Positions 43,821 through 51,922 of a stretch of 64,000 bases of DNA are shown here, piece by piece. The stretch lies in the NCBI GenBank assembly GCA_048263775.1, contig JBLXDU010000002.1, forward strand, positions 124,001 to 188,000. The letters are read 5' to 3'. The notes below the pieces were generated by a model. It was not told the origin of the DNA. It ran no database searches and was given only the letters and a program-made list of their open reading frames with translations. The position numbers and the translations under genes were made by a program. Numbering within the stretch: the stretch's first letter is position 1; each line of letters opens with the position of its first letter. The DNA is from UBA1479 sp048263775. Lineage in GTDB: Bacteria > Pseudomonadota > Alphaproteobacteria > Rhodospirillales > Casp-alpha2.

Positions 43821-44621
43821 TCATTCCTCCGTGTCCGGGGACCTCGGTCCCCGGCGAAGGGCGACGATCACGCCACGCAGGATGCGGACTTCCTGATCCG
43901 TCAGGCGGGCGCGGCCGAACAGGTTGCGCAGATTGCGGACCATGGTGGGGGCCCGTTCCGGGGGCTGCAGGAAACCGCAGGTTTCCAACTCGCTTTCCAG
44001 ATGTTCGAACAGGTGAACCAGATCCTGATGATCGGCGGGGCGCGTGGTCTTGGGCATGGCCAGGTCTTCGGCCGGCACGTCCAGGCCCAGCAGACGCCAT
44101 TCATAGCCGACCAGCAGCACTGCCTGCGCCAGATTGAGGGACGAGAACGCCGGGTTCAGCGGTACGTTCAAAATGGCGTCGGCGAGCGCCACCTCGTCAT
44201 TGGTCAGCCCCTTCGCTTCGCGGCCGAACAGGATGCCCGTGCGGGCGCTGCTCTCGGCATAAATGTGGCGGATTTCTTCGGCCGCGCGGCGTGGGGTCAG
44301 GACGCGCTTGGTCATGTCGCGGGACCGCGCCGTGGTCGCGACGACCAGGTTCAGGTCGGCGACCGCGTCGGCGGCGGTGGCGTAGACGCGGGCTTGGTCG
44401 ATCACAAGGTCGGCGCCCGAGGCGGCGGCTCGCGCCGACTCGCTCGGCCAGCCGTCGCGGGGATTGACCAGGCGCAGATCCGTCAGCCCGCAGTTCAGCA
44501 TGGCCCGTGCCGCCATGCCGATGTTCTGGCCCAATTGCGGTTCGACCAGGACGACCGCGGGCGCACCCGAGGCGTCGATCGTATCGGCGTCGCCGCGCCG
44601 CGAGGAATCCGTGCCCGCCAT
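43821..44621 (-). CDS. trmJ: tRNA/rRNA 2'-O-methyltransferase (TrmJ-like, SPOUT)
   Basis: A 266-residue SPOUT methyltransferase. PAVVLVEPQLGQNIGMAARAM opens the domain; the knot motifs are ILFGREAKGLTNDEVALAD and NVPLNPAFSSLNLAQAVLL. TrmJ methylates the ribose at position 32 of tRNA. The ATG at 44621 is chosen on family length; the frame continues to 44777 without similarity. A 22-codon ORF ends 9 bases upstream. Confidence 0.88.
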   Translation of the reverse strand: MAGTDSSRRGDADTIDASGAPAVVLVEPQLGQNIGMAARAMLNCGLTDLRLVNPRDGWPSESARAAASGADLVIDQARVYATAADAVADLNLVVATTARSRDMTKRVLTPRRAAEEIRHIYAESSARTGILFGREAKGLTNDEVALADAILNVPLNPAFSSLNLAQAVLLVGYEWRLLGLDVPAEDLAMPKTTRPADHQDLVHLFEHLESELETCGFLQPPERAPTMVRNLRNLFGRARLTDQEVRILRGVIVALRRGPRSPDTEE

Positions 44622-44629
44622 GACCCGGG

Positions 44630-44698
44630 TCAGGCCCTTTCGGGCGTGACGCCGCCGCAGGGCGCGGTGTCGAACAGATAGACGCGGGTGTCCGTCAT
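44630..44698 (-). CDS. 22-codon ORF upstream of trmJ, possible gene relic or leader
   Basis: The ORF begins TDTRVYLFDTAPCGG and stops 9 bases before the trmJ ATG. The start RVYLFDT is the same as the N-terminus of citramalate synthase and other HMG-CoA-lyase-like enzymes (RVYLFDTTLRDG), after which the similarity stops. It could be a remnant of a deleted cimA gene, a leader peptide, or chance. Confidence 0.25.
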   Translation of the reverse strand: MTDTRVYLFDTAPCGGVTPERA

Positions 44699-44805
44699 GG
44701 GGGGCTGGCCTCGGTTTTCTGATCCCGGGCGCATTGCCCGTCGCAGGGTCGCGGGAGAATGCCGAATGCGGCGGCATTTCTCAAGCGTTCCGACCCCAGG
44801 TCAGG

Positions 44806-44815
44806 TTGTATACAA
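44806..44815. promoter_or_regulatory. TTGTATACAA palindrome
   Basis: A perfect 10-base palindrome, AT-rich in GC-rich surroundings, 24 bases upstream of the candidate -35 element at 44839. Sites of this form are bound by several GntR-family repressors. No GntR gene is in the window. Confidence 0.3.
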
Positions 44816-44838
44816 GATTCGGGGTTCTCAATGGCCGA

Positions 44839-44867
44839 TTGGAAATTGCCGCCCAGATGATTATGCT
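44839..44867 (+). promoter_or_regulatory. Candidate sigma70-type promoter
   Basis: TTGGAA (44839-44844) and TATGCT (44862-44867) with a 17-base spacer, each matching 4 of 6 consensus bases. It would give a leader of about 95 bases before the GTG at 44971. Confidence 0.4.
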
Positions 44868-44970
44868 GGACGGGTAAATTCGATTGACCCGGCCGATTTC
44901 GCGGGGGGCTCCGACATCGGCTGGTACGGCGCCGCCGGGATGGGGGAAAGGCGGTCTGAAGGGATTTATC

Positions 44971-45498
44971 GTGGCGTTAACTTCCGCGACGGCTGTGGGT
45001 GTGAACATGGTGACGGAACCATCGCCGGAATATCTGGACCTCAAAGCCCGCGCTGCCGGGTCGAATCTTGATTCCGACACCCTGCTGGCCACCGATTACC
45101 TCAACCACTTCAATGAAATCGTCATGTTGTTGGAAATGGTTCCCGACATGCCGGAAATCATGGAAGAGGTGAAGGCATGGCAGCCCAAGGGCTACGTCGA
45201 ACACTTTCGCGACTCGACCATCGCCGACCGTGAACTGGCCATGGAAGCCTACGATCATGTGTTGCCGGTTTACCGCGAACCCTTCGACCATACGGTGCGG
45301 CAATTGGACAATGTGATCGTGACCAGCGTCCAGCTTCTGGAACGTTATATCGAGGCCGGCGACCAGAGCATGCTGCGCGAGCAGGCGACCGTGATGTCAC
45401 GCATGATCCAGCGTCTGTTGGATACCGCGTCGGGCATCATCCATGGCGCGACCAAGACCATGGATCAGGAAGAGATCGATACCATCATCGCGACCTGA
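44971..45498 (+). CDS. Helical protein of unknown function
   Basis: A 175-residue acidic, almost wholly helical protein (DYLNHFNEIVMLLEMVPDMPEIMEEV, RQLDNVIVTSVQLLERYIEAGD, ATVMSRMIQRLLDTASGIIHG). The GTG at 44971 has GAAGGG 7 bases upstream; the ATG at 45007 (163 residues) has no such site but is possible. No family is recognised. It is convergent with the large c-di-GMP protein, with 35 bases between stops; a partnership is only a guess. Confidence 0.75.
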   Translation: MALTSATAVGVNMVTEPSPEYLDLKARAAGSNLDSDTLLATDYLNHFNEIVMLLEMVPDMPEIMEEVKAWQPKGYVEHFRDSTIADRELAMEAYDHVLPVYREPFDHTVRQLDNVIVTSVQLLERYIEAGDQSMLREQATVMSRMIQRLLDTASGIIHGATKTMDQEEIDTIIAT

Positions 45499-45533
45499 AG
45501 GCGGTGCGGGCGGGGGCGGCGCAGGTTCCCCGG

Positions 45534-47915
45534 CTATTCCCCGGCGGCGGGCGGCGTCTTGAGGAAGGCGCTTGTGCCCGCGCGCACCAATTCCATGAAT
45601 TTCTCGTTGCTGACCGGCGGGCTGAACAGATAACCCTGGCCGACCTGGCAGCCCAGGGCGTGCAGGAAGCCAACCTGGTTTTCCGTTTCAATGCCTTCTG
45701 CGATGATCTTCAAATTCAGGTTCTGCGCCATGGAGATGATGGCCCGCGCCACGGCCGAGGCATCGCGGTCATCGGGCAGTCCCGTGACGAATGAGCGATC
45801 GACCTTCAGGTTGTCGAGCGGGAAGCGTGTCAGATAACTGAGCGATGAATAGCCGGTGCCGAAGTCGTCCATCGACACGTTGACGCCCATGTCCTTGATG
45901 ACCTTGAGAATGCGGATGGTTTCCTCGGCGTTGGAGACCAACATGCTTTCCGTCAATTCGACATCAAGCAGGTTCGGGTCAAGCCCGCAACTGTCGAGCA
46001 CTTCCTTGATTTCACCGGCCAGGTCGCCGTGCAGGAATTGCATGGCCGACAGGTTGACCGCGATATGGCAGGTGGTCAGCCCTTCCTTGATCCAGAGCGC
46101 CGCCGTCTCACAGGCTTGGCGCAACACCCAACTGCCGATGGAAACAATCAGGCCCGTTTCCTCGGCGACGGGGATGAATTCCACCGGTGACACCTTGCCC
46201 AGGTTGGCGTTGTCCCAACGCAGCAGGGCCTCCGCCCCGATGATGCGGCGCGTTTCAAGGTCCACCTTGGGCTGGAAAACCAATTCGAACTCGTTGTTCT
46301 CCAAGGCGCGGCGCAGGCCGCTTTCAACCTCGATCCGCCGCCGGGCGTCCTCGGACAGTTGTTCCGTGTAGAACTGGAAATTGGCCCGGCCCTGTTTCTT
46401 GGCGAAGTGGGCGGCGGTGTCCACGTTGCGCATCAGTTCGACCAGCGAATTGGCGTTCTTCGGGTACATCACCACGCCGATGCTGCACGAGGTGAAGACC
46501 TCGCGGCCGTCGACCTTGAACGGTTGCGACAGGCTTTTCAGAACATCGCGGGCGATCTTGGCGGCGCGGGCTTCGTCGTCCATGCCTTCCAGGATGACCA
46601 TGAATTCGTCGCCGGACAGATGGGCGACCGTGTCCTGGCCGCGCACGCAGCCGCACACGCGTTGTCCCGCCAGTTGGATGATACGGTCGCCGATCAGATG
46701 GCCGAGAGCATCGTTGATGGTCTTGAAATTGTCGAGGTCAAGGAACAGAACGGCGAAGCCGACGCCACAGGTATCGGCCTGTTCAATGGCTTCTTCCAGG
46801 CGTTCGGTGAACAGGTTGCGGTTGGGCAGCCGGGTCAACGGGTCGCGGGTCGCCAGGTCGCGCAGGCGTTCCTCGTTTTCCTTGCGTTCGGTGATGTCGC
46901 GGAGCGCGCCGATGAACAGGCGCCGTCCGGAAAACCGCATTTCGCTGACCGCCAGTTCAATGGGGATGAGCGAGCCGTTCTTGCGCCGGCCGATGACTTC
47001 GCGGGCGCTACCGATGATATGGCGCACGCCTGTGTTGGTGTACCGCGCGAGATAATGGTCGTGGTTGGCGGCATCGTCCTCGTTCATCAGGACCTTGACG
47101 TTGGAGCCGACCAGTTCGCCGGGCTTGTAGCCGAAGATTTCCTCGGCCGTCGGGTTCAAGGTCTCGATGGTTCCGGTCTCGTCGATGGTGATGATGCCGT
47201 CTGCGACCGTGTCCATGATCTTGCGCAGGTGTTCCTCGCGCGTCGCCTGGGCCTTGAGGGCGCGGTTCCGCTCGGTCACGTCGCGGGCCATGATGATGTA
47301 GGCGGTGCCGTCGCCGTCGTCCTCGTGCTCCTCATAAGGCAGGGCGGCCAGCTCGACGTCCAGGGTCGCGCCGTCGGCCTTCAACAGCACCATGGGCGTG
47401 CGCAGGCGTTCCTTGGTCAGGTTTTCGATCCCGCCCTTGAAATGCTCAAGGCTGTCGGCATGAACAAAGTCGGTAAAGATACGGCCCTTCAGTTCGACCG
47501 CCGGCCACACGCCCAGCATGTCGGCGCCTGCGGGGTTGATCAGGTCGATGGCGCCGCTTCGGCACACGGCGATCAGGTCCGGCGCCAATTCGATGACGTG
47601 GCGAAAGCCCTGTTCCGTACGTTTCATGTTCTCGAAGCGCTTGCGGTTCAGAAGGTCGTTGATGAAGTCCAGCATGCGCCGGCCTTCGGTGGAGATAACT
47701 TCCACGTATTCACGGTAATGGGGGTTCGAAAGCGGGCCCAGGATTTCCTGGTCCATCATGTCGGCGAATCCGATGATGGTGTTCAGGGGGGTGCGCAGGT
47801 CGTGGCTAAGGGTTTCCAGAAGAGTCTCGTTGGCCTCTTCCGTGGCATCACCGTCGGTCTTAAGGTGCCCGCCCGTCTGCCGGGCCCCAGGCTTGATTTC
47901 GTAGATGTCCGCCAT
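45534..47915 (-). CDS. HisKA-PAS-PAS-GGDEF-EAL c-di-GMP signalling protein
   Basis: A 793-residue protein. Order of domains: a histidine-kinase dimerisation segment with H-box LSHDLRTPLNTIIGF (about residues 36-50); PAS (VIELAPDLIAVC); PAS (IMDTVADGIITID); GGDEF with SGDEF in place of GGDEF and an RGQD I-site 5 residues before; EAL with GAEALLRW, NLSAMQF, ELTES, DDFGTGYSS, KVDRSF, AEGIE and QGYLFSPP. The EAL site is complete, so phosphodiesterase activity is likely; cyclase activity is uncertain. No kinase ATPase domain exists, so the HisKA part likely only dimerises. ATG 47915 is preferred to GTG 47945. Confidence 0.88.
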   Translation of the reverse strand: MADIYEIKPGARQTGGHLKTDGDATEEANETLLETLSHDLRTPLNTIIGFADMMDQEILGPLSNPHYREYVEVISTEGRRMLDFINDLLNRKRFENMKRTEQGFRHVIELAPDLIAVCRSGAIDLINPAGADMLGVWPAVELKGRIFTDFVHADSLEHFKGGIENLTKERLRTPMVLLKADGATLDVELAALPYEEHEDDGDGTAYIIMARDVTERNRALKAQATREEHLRKIMDTVADGIITIDETGTIETLNPTAEEIFGYKPGELVGSNVKVLMNEDDAANHDHYLARYTNTGVRHIIGSAREVIGRRKNGSLIPIELAVSEMRFSGRRLFIGALRDITERKENEERLRDLATRDPLTRLPNRNLFTERLEEAIEQADTCGVGFAVLFLDLDNFKTINDALGHLIGDRIIQLAGQRVCGCVRGQDTVAHLSGDEFMVILEGMDDEARAAKIARDVLKSLSQPFKVDGREVFTSCSIGVVMYPKNANSLVELMRNVDTAAHFAKKQGRANFQFYTEQLSEDARRRIEVESGLRRALENNEFELVFQPKVDLETRRIIGAEALLRWDNANLGKVSPVEFIPVAEETGLIVSIGSWVLRQACETAALWIKEGLTTCHIAVNLSAMQFLHGDLAGEIKEVLDSCGLDPNLLDVELTESMLVSNAEETIRILKVIKDMGVNVSMDDFGTGYSSLSYLTRFPLDNLKVDRSFVTGLPDDRDASAVARAIISMAQNLNLKIIAEGIETENQVGFLHALGCQVGQGYLFSPPVSNEKFMELVRAGTSAFLKTPPAAGE

Positions 47916-47996
47916 TGAACCAGCTTTTGTTAGCCCCCAGACCACCTTCGATGGTCGATTTCCGCAGGTTCGGGGGATTTTCTCACCCTGTCCCGC

Positions 47997-48027
47997 ATTA
48001 TAGCGGGTGAAAGGGCGAAACCGTCAA
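47997..48027 (-). promoter_or_regulatory. Candidate promoter of the HisKA-GGDEF-EAL gene
   Basis: On the minus strand TTGACG (48022-48027) is followed after 19 bases by a perfect TATAAT (47997-48002). The spacer is two bases longer than ideal. CCCGC and GCGGG flank the TATAAT and could form a small hairpin. The start codon lies about 80 bases downstream. Confidence 0.4.
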
Positions 48028-48094
48028 GCTAGCCAAAAGGTTACATTGTTTTAGCGGGCTCGCCGCATGGCGGGTGGCGTGCTAGCGTTCGGTC

Positions 48095-48718
48095 ATGCCG
48101 ACCGAGATCATCCTGCTGACCGGCGACGTCGAGGGGCCCCATCTGGCGGCTGTTCTGATGGCCCACAACCCGACCGTTCACGTCAACCACGTCGACGGCG
48201 CGGATTCCCTGCGCGCTGCTCTTGACCTGGCGGGCGGGGCCGCCGCCAACGCGGGCTGCCGGCTGATCGCCTTCTGCACCGGCGTCGTGGTGCCGCCTGA
48301 CGTTCTCGCGGCCCTGCCGGGCCCGGCCTACAATTTCCACCCCGGCCCGCCGACCTATCCGGGAAGCCGGGCCGCCGGCTTCGCCCTTTACGAAGGGGCG
48401 ACCCGATTCGGCGCGACCTTGCATGTCATGGAGCGGCGCGTGGACGAGGGCGCGATCATTGATGTCGCCTGGTTCGACCTGCCGGCGGATGTAAAGCTGC
48501 GCCACGATGAGCTTGAGGTCATGGCCTATCAGCGCTGTATCGGTCTGTTTCAGAAGTACGCGGTACATCTGGCGGCGGATGACGCCCCCCTGCCGCATTG
48601 CGCCGAGACATGGTCCGGAATCAAGCGCACCAAGGCAGATGCCGCCGCCCTGCGCGAGCCGCCTCGCGATGCCTCGGAACAGGAAATCCGCCGGCGCTTC
48701 CGCGCCTTCGGTGGCTAG
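48095..48718 (+). CDS. Formyltransferase-like protein
   Basis: A 207-residue protein with the formyltransferase fold seen in PurN and methionyl-tRNA formyltransferase. The region YNFHPGPPTYPG carries the usual Asn/His of the active site, and ATLHVMERRVDEGAIID the second histidine and the acidic stretch. It lacks the C-terminal domain of methionyl-tRNA formyltransferase and does not look like PurN in its N-terminus, so its substrate is unknown. It converges with cysS, 10 bases between stops. Confidence 0.75.
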   Translation: MPTEIILLTGDVEGPHLAAVLMAHNPTVHVNHVDGADSLRAALDLAGGAAANAGCRLIAFCTGVVVPPDVLAALPGPAYNFHPGPPTYPGSRAAGFALYEGATRFGATLHVMERRVDEGAIIDVAWFDLPADVKLRHDELEVMAYQRCIGLFQKYAVHLAADDAPLPHCAETWSGIKRTKADAAALREPPRDASEQEIRRRFRAFGG

Positions 48719-48728
48719 CCCGTTTAAG

Positions 48729-50168
48729 TTAAATCCGCCGCCAGGTCGCGCCCTCGGCGCTGTCCTCGACCGCGATGCCCTCGGCGGTCAGGATGCCGCG
48801 AATCTCATCGGCGCGGGCGAAATCCTTGGCCTGGCGAGCGGCAACGCGCTCCGCGATCAGGGCGTCGATCTCGGCGTCTGACAACCCGCCCGCCTTGGCC
48901 GGCGGCTGCCACTTGAACCAAGCTTCCGGGTCTTGTTGCAGTAGACCCAAAAGTTCAGCTGACTGTTTGAGTTCAAAATAGCTCATAACCCGCCCCTCAT
49001 CGTTACCGGAATCATCAAATGCGCAGCCTGCGATCGCGTGCAAATGAGCGATGGCGTTTGGGGTGTTTAAGTCGTCGGATAGAATGTCGAGAAAAATTGG
49101 ATCGACGTGATCTTGTTTCTCACTTTGCATCGAGAAATCAGGGATGCGGGACGCTGCTTCGGCCTGAATTTGAAGCGCTCTGTAGAATCTATCCAGTTCC
49201 GCCTTGGCTTCGCGGATACCGTCCTTGGTGAAGTCCAAGGGCTGGCGGTAATGGGTTTTCAAGAGCGTCAGGCGGATCGCCTCGCCGGGGAATTCCTGCA
49301 GCAGGTCGTGGACCGTGTAGAAGTTGCCCAGGGATTTGGACATCTTTTCGCCCTCGGCCATCAGATAGCCGTTGTGCATCCACACGCTGGCCATCACGTC
49401 CGTGCCGTGGGCGCAGCGGCTTTGCGCGATTTCGTTTTCGTGGTGGGGGAAGATCAGGTCTTGACCGCCGCCGTGGATGTCGAAGGTCTTGCCCAGGATC
49501 TTGGCCGACATGGCCGAGCATTCAATGTGCCAGCCGGGCCGCCCGCGGCCCCAGGGGCTGTCCCAGCCGGGCAGACCGTCGGCAATCGGTGACGGTTTCC
49601 ACAGCACGAAGTCGGCCGCGTCTTTCTTGTAGGGCGCGACCTCGACCCGGGCACCGGCAATCAATTCGTCCCGGTCGCGGCGCGACAACTGGCCGTAATC
49701 GTCCATGGCGGGCACGCTGAACAGCACATGGCCTTCGGCCTCATAAGCAAAACCCTTTTCGATCAGGGTTTCGATCATGGCGATCATTTCGGGGATATGG
49801 TCGGTGGCGCGGGGTTCGTACTTGCGGGGCAGGGGCAGGGCGCCCAGGGCCGCCATGTCGGCGTGGAACTGGGCCGCCGTTTCCTTGGTGATTTCCTCGA
49901 TGGGGCGGCCGGACTCCTGGGCGCGGGCGTTGATCTTGTCGTCCACGTCGGTGATGTTGCGCACGTAGGTGACCTTATGGGCCGGGGCCGGATAAAGCCG
50001 CTTCAGCAGCCGGTACAGCACGTCGAACACCACCACGGGCCGGGCGTTGCCGATATGGGCGAAGTCGTAGACCGTGGGGCCGCAGACGTACATGCGCACG
50101 TTTTTGTCGTCGATCGGTTTGAAATCGACTTTGTCCCGGGTCAGCGTGTTGTGCAGGCGAAGGGTCAT
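48729..50168 (-). CDS. cysS: Cysteinyl-tRNA synthetase
   Basis: A 479-residue class I synthetase. The HIGH motif appears as HIGNA in YDFAHIGNARPVV, KMSKS in GEKMSKSLGNF, and the zinc ligands lie in VCGPTVYD, IECSAMS and PHHENE. It charges tRNA-Cys. The ATG overlaps the nadE stop by one base (TGATG). Length is slightly above the E. coli enzyme. Confidence 0.95.
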   Translation of the reverse strand: MTLRLHNTLTRDKVDFKPIDDKNVRMYVCGPTVYDFAHIGNARPVVVFDVLYRLLKRLYPAPAHKVTYVRNITDVDDKINARAQESGRPIEEITKETAAQFHADMAALGALPLPRKYEPRATDHIPEMIAMIETLIEKGFAYEAEGHVLFSVPAMDDYGQLSRRDRDELIAGARVEVAPYKKDAADFVLWKPSPIADGLPGWDSPWGRGRPGWHIECSAMSAKILGKTFDIHGGGQDLIFPHHENEIAQSRCAHGTDVMASVWMHNGYLMAEGEKMSKSLGNFYTVHDLLQEFPGEAIRLTLLKTHYRQPLDFTKDGIREAKAELDRFYRALQIQAEAASRIPDFSMQSEKQDHVDPIFLDILSDDLNTPNAIAHLHAIAGCAFDDSGNDEGRVMSYFELKQSAELLGLLQQDPEAWFKWQPPAKAGGLSDAEIDALIAERVAARQAKDFARADEIRGILTAEGIAVEDSAEGATWRRI

Positions 50169-51829
50169 CAGAACTGCTTTGTAAATCCGTTGGTGATGGG
50201 ATAGCGGCGGTCGCGACCGAAGGCGCGGCCGGTAATCTTAACCCCCGGCGGGGCCTGGCGGCGTTTGTATTCGGCGCGGTCGAGCAAGACCCAGATGCGG
50301 CGCACCACGTCGGCATCGAAGCCTTCCTTGACCGTGGCGTCGAAGCCCATTTCCTTCTCCACCAGACACATCAGGATGGCGTCCAAGTCTTCATAGGGCG
50401 GGAGTGAGTCCTGATCCGTCTGATCGGGGCGCAGTTCGGCGCTGGGCGGCTTGGTGATGGTGCGTTCGGGAATGGCGCGGCCCTTCGGCCCCAGGAAGTC
50501 CGCCGGGCAATTCTGGTTGCGCCAATGGCACAGCTTGAACACGGTCGTCTTGTAGACGTCCTTCAGCACCGAATAGCCGCCGTTCATGTCGCCGTAGATG
50601 GTGGCGTAGCCGACGGACATTTCCGACTTGTTGCCGGTGGTCAGCAGCATATGGCCGAACTTGTTGGAAAGCGCCATCAGCAGCAGACCCCGTGTGCGGG
50701 CCTGGATGTTTTCTTCCGTGATGTCGCGGTCGCGGCCCGCGAACAGGGGGCCCAGCATGGCGTCGAAGGCGTCCATGGCGGGCTGGATCGGCACGCTTTC
50801 CAGCCGCGTGCCCATGAGGGCGGCCGCTTCGGTGGCGTCCTCCAGGCTGTCGGCGGAGGTATAGGGCGAGGGCATCATCACCGTCAGCACACGGTCCGCC
50901 CCCAGGGCGTCGACCGCGACGGCGGCGGAAAGGGCACTGTCGACACCGCCCGACAGGCCCAGAACCACACCGGGAAAACCGTTCTTGTTCACGTAATCGC
51001 GGAGCCCCAGCACCATGGCGCGGTAGATGGATTCCGTGTCGTCGGGGGCAGCGACGATCGCCGCCGGTTCGGGCCGGAACGCCTCGCCGTCGCGGGTCCA
51101 GGTGGTCAGGGTCACCGCACTCTGCCAGCAGGGCATCTTGGCGGTCAGGGCGCAATCCGCATCCAGCACGAAGGATCCGCCGTCGAACACCAATTCGTCC
51201 TGTCCGCCGACCAGGTTGGCGTAAAGCAGCGGCAGGCCCGATTCCTTGACCCGTGCAACCGCATAGGCCAGGCGCTGGTCGCTTTTTTCGATATCATAGG
51301 GGGATCCGTTGAGGACGATCAGCATCTCGGCCCCGGATTCGTCCAGGCATTCGGTCACGTCCTCGAACCACATGTCTTCGCAGACCATGACACCCAGGCG
51401 CGCGCCCCGGAACGGCACCGGACCGGGCAGGGGGCCTTGCTGGAACAGGCGTTTTTCGTCGAACACCCCGTAATTGGGCAATTCGTGCTTCAGGCGCACG
51501 ACCTGCACCTCGCCGTCGTCAAGCAGCAGGGCCGCGTTATACAACTTCCCCTTGTCCCGCCAGGGGGCGCCGGTCAGCACGGCCGGGCCGCCGTCGGCGG
51601 TTTCCTTGGCCAGCGTCTTCACCGCATCCTCGATGCGATCCTGGAACGAGCGTTTGAGAACCAAATCTTCCGGCGGATAACCGCACAGCGCCAATTCCCC
51701 CGTGACCACCAGGTCGGCGCCCAGTTTGGCGGCCTCGGACCGGGCGTCCCGGACAAGCGTCAAGTTGCCCGCCACGTCGCCGACGGTCGGGTTGATCTGG
51801 GCAATGGCGATGGCCAGGGTTTCGGTCAT
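50168..51829 (-). CDS. nadE: Glutamine-dependent NAD+ synthetase
   Basis: A 553-residue two-domain enzyme. The N-terminal nitrilase-type glutaminase has its catalytic Glu in VTGELALCGYPPEDL, Lys in VRLKHELPNYGVFDE and Cys in GVMVCEDMWFED. The C-terminal synthetase has the ATP motif GLSGGVDSALSAAVA and TTGNKSEMSVGYATIYGDM. It makes NAD from deamido-NAD using glutamine ammonia. A start at 51838 is possible. It overlaps cysS by one base; a nicotinate phosphoribosyltransferase-like gene lies upstream. Confidence 0.95.
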   Translation of the reverse strand: MTETLAIAIAQINPTVGDVAGNLTLVRDARSEAAKLGADLVVTGELALCGYPPEDLVLKRSFQDRIEDAVKTLAKETADGGPAVLTGAPWRDKGKLYNAALLLDDGEVQVVRLKHELPNYGVFDEKRLFQQGPLPGPVPFRGARLGVMVCEDMWFEDVTECLDESGAEMLIVLNGSPYDIEKSDQRLAYAVARVKESGLPLLYANLVGGQDELVFDGGSFVLDADCALTAKMPCWQSAVTLTTWTRDGEAFRPEPAAIVAAPDDTESIYRAMVLGLRDYVNKNGFPGVVLGLSGGVDSALSAAVAVDALGADRVLTVMMPSPYTSADSLEDATEAAALMGTRLESVPIQPAMDAFDAMLGPLFAGRDRDITEENIQARTRGLLLMALSNKFGHMLLTTGNKSEMSVGYATIYGDMNGGYSVLKDVYKTTVFKLCHWRNQNCPADFLGPKGRAIPERTITKPPSAELRPDQTDQDSLPPYEDLDAILMCLVEKEMGFDATVKEGFDADVVRRIWVLLDRAEYKRRQAPPGVKITGRAFGRDRRYPITNGFTKQF

Positions 51830-51922
51830 GGAATCCAAGGGGTCAGAAGGGGTCGATCAGGCGGCGGCAGGGTAGGGATGCGCCCTTACTCTGTCAACGA
51901 AACCGGCAGGGATATGGGGCGA

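Larger units (their letters stand above)
44622..44970. other. 349-base spacer between trmJ and the helical protein gene
   Basis: It holds a 22-codon minus-strand ORF (44630-44698), a 10-base palindrome (44806-44815) and a candidate plus-strand promoter (44839-44867), each listed separately. No larger gene is supported. Confidence 0.6.

Noticed and set aside
46359..47918. A 519-codon plus-strand frame opposite the c-di-GMP protein
   Set aside because: Antisense shadow of the GGDEF and PAS coding region.
47940..48060. A c-di-GMP riboswitch in the leader of the HisKA-GGDEF-EAL gene
   Set aside because: The leader is short and holds only a small hairpin around a TATAAT box; no GEMM-like paired structure could be traced.
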